A stretch of 64,000 nucleotides of DNA. Source: Lysobacterales bacterium. Its GTDB lineage: Bacteria > Pseudomonadota > Gammaproteobacteria > Xanthomonadales > Rhodanobacteraceae. The stretch is taken from contig JAJPID010000014.1 in NCBI GenBank assembly GCA_021324945.1, positions 48,075 through 112,074 on the forward strand. Reading direction: 5' to 3'. Both the position numbers and the translations under genes were made by a program. Positions 61,147 to 64,000 of this stretch are shown here, one piece after another; the stretch's first letter is position 1; each line of letters begins with the position of its first letter. The notes under the pieces were generated by a model. It saw only the letters and a list, made by a program, of their open reading frames with translations, was not told the DNA's origin and ran no database searches.

Positions 61147-61175
61147 GAAACTCCGATAAATCTACAGTTTTCTTC

Positions 61176-61682
61176 TTATCTCAGGCCTGTGAAATCGCTC
61201 TTGCCGATGTCGGTGCCGGCCACGCGCAGGATGTTGTACGCGGTGGTGCAGTGGAAGAACAGGTTGGGCAGGGTGAATTGCTGCAGGTATTCGATGCCGG
61301 TGAAGTTCTGCTCGCCGTTACGCGTCTTGAAACTGATGCGGCGCTCCTCGCTGCCGTCGATCTGCTCGCGCTTGAACGACTGGATGTAGGCCAGCGCGCG
61401 CTCGATGCGCGAATAAATTTCCGCAAAGGTTTTCTCGTTGTCTTCAAACGATTGCGGCTCCGCGCCGGCCAGCCGCGCCGCGCCGCGCGCGCCCATGTCG
61501 CAGGCGATCTGCACCTGCTTCACCAGCGGCAGCATGTCGAAGATCAAGCGCTGTTGCAGCAACGTGTCCGGATCGACGTTCTTCGCTTTCGCGTACGCCT
61601 CGCCCTTCTTCAGCACGTGCGTGAGGTTGTTCAAGGCGCGCACGAATACGGGAACGGAAGCTTGGTACATGGAGAGGGTCAT
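61176..61682 (-). CDS. DUF1993 family protein
   Basis: 168 residues from the ATG at 61682 (MTLSMYQASVPVFVRALNNL). The helical four-bundle pattern with FHCTTAYNILRVAGTDIGKSDF at the end is typical of DUF1993, related to DinB-like proteins. Cytosolic, with no signal peptide. Function unknown. It is 63 nt downstream of the MFS transporter gene on the same strand, so it may share its transcript. The four-hairpin array lies just beyond its stop. Confidence 0.85.
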   Translation of the reverse strand: MTLSMYQASVPVFVRALNNLTHVLKKGEAYAKAKNVDPDTLLQQRLIFDMLPLVKQVQIACDMGARGAARLAGAEPQSFEDNEKTFAEIYSRIERALAYIQSFKREQIDGSEERRISFKTRNGEQNFTGIEYLQQFTLPNLFFHCTTAYNILRVAGTDIGKSDFTGLR

Positions 61683-61745
61683 GGTTTTGCTCCGGTGGAT
61701 GAAGGCCTTTTGAAAATGTGGTCGCGCTGTGCGCAAGAATAACGC

Positions 61746-63008
61746 TCAGACCTCTGCCGGCGCGGACGCCGTGTGCAAATTTCGGGTGAGCCGCGCGGTC
61801 AGCACCAGTGCGCCCGCGATCAGCACCGCGGCCAGTACGAACGCCGCGCCCGGCAGGTGCTTCACCGGCGCGTGATCGCTGATGAACAGCGCGAACAGGT
61901 TGGCGAACAGCGCCGGCCCGAAGATGCCGGCGCAGCTTTGCAGACTGGTCAGGGCACCTTGCAGCCGGCCTTGTTCGCGCGGATCGACTTGGTGCGTGAT
62001 CAACGATTGCGCGGGCGGCCCCGCCAGCCCGCCGAGGCAGATGAACGGAATGCCGCAGAGGAAAAGCCACGCATCGGGCGCGAAACCCAGCAACGCGTAA
62101 CCGGCGGTCAGCAGCACCAGTCCGGTGAGGATCATGCGGCGTTCGCCCAGCCTCGGCATCAGCCTGCGCACCAGCACCGCCTGCACCACGCCGCTGCACA
62201 GACCGACGAAACCCAGCGTATAGCCGACGATCTGCGGCCCCCAGCCGTAGCGGTAATCGGTGTAGAGCACGTAGGTAGAGTTCAACGAGAACTGCGCCAA
62301 TGCGATCAGGAAGAACACCGCGGCCAGGCCGAACACTTGCGGATAGCGGCGCAGCAACAGCAGCGAACCGAGCGGATTGGCATGCCGCCAATCCACGCGC
62401 ACGCTGCGGCGATCCTTCGGCAGCGACTCGGGCAGCACGAACAGGCCGTAACCGAAGTTGACCAGCGACAGCACCGCCGCGCCCCAGAACGGGATGCGGA
62501 TGCCGAAGTGCGCCAGCGCGCCGCCCAGCGCCGGTCCGACGATGAAACCGAGGCCGAACGCCGCGCCGAGGAAACCGAACGCCGCCGCGCGTTTTTCGCG
62601 CGGCGTGATGTCGGCGATGTAGGCATTGGCCGTGCTGAAACTCGCCGCGCAAATTCCGGAAATGCAGCGGCCGAGAAACAGCAGCCACAAGGTCGGCGCC
62701 AGCGCCATCACGATGAAATCGATGCCGAGCCCGAAGCTCGAAATCAGGATCACCGTCCGGCGGCCGAAGCGATCCGACAGCGCGCCTTGGATCGGCGAGC
62801 ACACGAACTGCATCAGCATGAACAGTGTGGCGAAGGCGCTGGACCAGCTCGCCGCAGTACTGATGCTGCCGCCGACCAGTTCCACGATCAGGTGCGGCAG
62901 CACCGGAATGATGATCCCGAACGCCAGCATGTCGATCGCCACGGTGACGAAAATGAAAATCACCGCCGCGTTGCGGCCGGGGTGTTCGAGGATTTCAGGT
63001 TCGCTCAT
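61746..63008 (-). CDS. TCR/Tet-type MFS transporter
   Basis: 420 residues from the ATG at 63008; 46 further in-frame residues upstream are read through a palindromic repeat and are not counted. About 12 membrane helices. Motif A between helices 2 and 3 reads GALSDRFGRRTVIL, and LGAAFGLGFIVGPALGG is the antiporter motif C. The closest group is TetA-like drug:H+ antiporters, but chromosomal members often export other compounds, so resistance should not be assumed. No TetR-type regulator is adjacent. Confidence 0.82.
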   Translation of the reverse strand: MSEPEILEHPGRNAAVIFIFVTVAIDMLAFGIIIPVLPHLIVELVGGSISTAASWSSAFATLFMLMQFVCSPIQGALSDRFGRRTVILISSFGLGIDFIVMALAPTLWLLFLGRCISGICAASFSTANAYIADITPREKRAAAFGFLGAAFGLGFIVGPALGGALAHFGIRIPFWGAAVLSLVNFGYGLFVLPESLPKDRRSVRVDWRHANPLGSLLLLRRYPQVFGLAAVFFLIALAQFSLNSTYVLYTDYRYGWGPQIVGYTLGFVGLCSGVVQAVLVRRLMPRLGERRMILTGLVLLTAGYALLGFAPDAWLFLCGIPFICLGGLAGPPAQSLITHQVDPREQGRLQGALTSLQSCAGIFGPALFANLFALFISDHAPVKHLPGAAFVLAAVLIAGALVLTARLTRNLHTASAPAEV

Positions 63009-63023
63009 GGGGTGCACGGAAAA

Positions 63024-63062
63024 GCCCTCCCCCTTCAAGGGGAAGGTTGGCTGGGGAGGGCG
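63024..63062. repeat. Palindromic intergenic repeat (CCCTCCCC family)
   Basis: GCCCTCCCC at the left pairs with GGGGAGGGC at the right, with an inner CCCCTTCAAGGGG palindrome. It sits in the 82-nt gap between folE and the MFS gene. The pattern is a common mobile palindrome of GC-rich bacteria and differs from the GTCATTCC units in the window. Confidence 0.65.
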
Positions 63063-63090
63063 TTGATCGTGCGAGCGACGCGCGATGCGA

Positions 63091-63723
63091 TCATCTGCCA
63101 CCGTCGATATCGATGAAGCGCAAAAACTCAGCGCGCGTGCGCGCATCGTCGCGGAAGGTGCCCAGCATCTGGCTGGTAATCATCGACACGCCGCGCTTGT
63201 GCACCCCGCGCGTCGTCATGCACTGATGCGTGGCATCGATCACCACGCCCACACCGCGCGGGTTCAGCACGTTGGCGATGCAGATGGCGATTTGCGCGGT
63301 CATCTTCTCCTGCACCTGGAAGCGGTGGGCGAACGCGTCCACCACGCGCGCGAGTTTGGAAATGCCAACGACTTTTCCATCCGGCAGATAGCCCACGTGC
63401 GCACGGCCGATGATCGGCGCCAGATGGTGCTCGCAGAACGATTCGAACTGGATGTCGCGCAGCACGATCATCTCGTCGTAGCCGGCGACTTCCTCGAAGG
63501 TGCGGCGCAGGTAGTCTTCTGGATCCTCGCCGTAACCTGAAAACCACTCGCGGTACGCATCCACTACGCGCTTGGGCGTGTCGCGCAGGCCCTCGCGTGT
63601 GGGCTCGTCGCCGGCCCAGCGCAGCAGTGTGCGCACCGCGTCCATCGCCTGCTCGCGCGTCACTTCCGGCGAGGTCGGCCGGGATGCAGTGCAGGGGGAA
63701 AGCGGCTTGGGAATCTCGCTCAT
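63091..63723 (-). CDS. folE: GTP cyclohydrolase I
   Basis: 210 residues from the ATG at 63723; the open frame extends 80 residues further but without family match. Zinc and active-site motifs are complete: [19 protein letters not shown] and [11 protein letters not shown], plus [13 protein letters not shown]. It converts GTP to dihydroneopterin triphosphate, the first step to folate and related pterins. It is upstream of the MFS gene on the same strand and downstream of the rmuC-like gene. Confidence 0.96.
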   Translation of the reverse strand: MSEIPKPLSPCTASRPTSPEVTREQAMDAVRTLLRWAGDEPTREGLRDTPKRVVDAYREWFSGYGEDPEDYLRRTFEEVAGYDEMIVLRDIQFESFCEHHLAPIIGRAHVGYLPDGKVVGISKLARVVDAFAHRFQVQEKMTAQIAICIANVLNPRGVGVVIDATHQCMTTRGVHKRGVSMITSQMLGTFRDDARTRAEFLRFIDIDGGR

Positions 63724-63802
63724 GACGCGCTCCGCGTGGCCCATGGACCATTGGCGAATGGACCATTCTAGCGCGTGATTTCTTTCGCGCCCGGCGCCTC
63801 GG

Positions 63803-64000
63803 TCAATGCGAGTCGGGATCCGCGTCCACCGCTTCGGACGTGCTGTCGTCATCGAAGCCTTGCAGAGCGGCCTCGTGGAGCAGCGATCGCACTTCCGCCG
63901 CGGGCAGTGATTCCACGTCGCGCAACGCACGGCTGATGGTGCGGGTCTTGCGTCCCGCTTCACCGATGCTCTTGCTGACGGTGTTCAACTGCTTCTCGGC
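63803..64000 (-). CDS. C-terminus of probable DNA recombination protein RmuC (partial)
   Basis: The frame is open to the right edge, so only the last 65 residues are seen: coiled-coil [20 protein letters not shown], then [17 protein letters not shown] and an acidic tail ending DADPDSH. The ...[22 protein letters not shown] pattern resembles the tail of some RmuC proteins, which have a nuclease-like fold and limit inverted-repeat recombination. With so little sequence the call is tentative. Confidence 0.45.
   Translation of the reverse strand, partial: AEKQLNTVSKSIGEAGRKTRTISRALRDVESLPAAEVRSLLHEAALQGFDDDSTSEAVDADPDSH

Noticed and set aside
61746..63008. Tetracycline resistance gene
   Set aside because: The MFS motifs fit the TetA-like family, but there is no divergent tetR and chromosomal relatives have varied substrates, so resistance is not claimed.

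Overview
The window reads as a chromosomal segment of a GC-rich Gammaproteobacterium of the Lysobacterales (Xanthomonadales), most likely Rhodanobacteraceae-like. The grounds are the protein types: a XanB2-type chorismatase with an acyl carrier protein, a DUF4124 protein, a very large cyclic beta-1,2-glucan synthase paired with a glucoamylase-family protein, and the tyrS / M23 peptidase / anmK arrangement. The taxon is inferred, not proven. Coding density is high and most genes are housekeeping. There is no CRISPR array, phage or rRNA.

1-7,000: the tail of an outer-membrane protein, a bidirectional terminator, a YbaY-like lipoprotein, a decayed IS3-family element with both terminal repeats still visible, and a leftward operon glyQ-glyS-TPR/sulfotransferase-truncated TPR paralogue. 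The IS terminal repeat supplies the stop codon of the truncated paralogue.

7,000-15,200: an orphan GspE/PulE-type ATPase, a class I glutamine amidotransferase, a rhomboid protease, a flavin oxidoreductase, and a large winged-helix/NTPase/TPR regulator divergent from an unknown secreted protein.

15,200-26,000: translation and cell-wall metabolism (tyrS, M23 peptidase, anmK, ampG, glmU), DNA repair (ExoIII family), pyrE, a DUF4124 protein, and a divergent ACP / XanB2-type chorismatase pair.

26,000-39,400: a leftward recC-recB-recD-lhr run. lhr carries an in-frame 81-nt insertion that resembles an intergenic palindromic repeat. Divergent from recC is a small PepSY-type membrane protein with a well-formed Fur box over its promoter.

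40,000-51,000: tRNA-Arg(CCG), an SDR pseudogene with a large internal deletion, and a glucoamylase-family protein plus NdvB-type glucan synthase of about 2,900 residues.

51,000-64,000: ligD without a nearby ku, a lipoprotein with regular VNG repeats, gpmA, glnB, ctpA, envC, an arylamine N-acetyltransferase, DUF3014 and DUF1993 proteins, a Tet-type MFS transporter, folE, and the end of a probable rmuC. Short palindromic repeats with GTCATTCC/GGAATGAC cores are scattered between genes, and four hairpins stand back to back at 61,019-61,146.

No convincing new multi-gene system was found. The best candidates for new biology are the one-component regulator with its secreted partner, the duplicated TPR-sulfotransferase with an eroded PAPS-binding motif, and the hairpin array.
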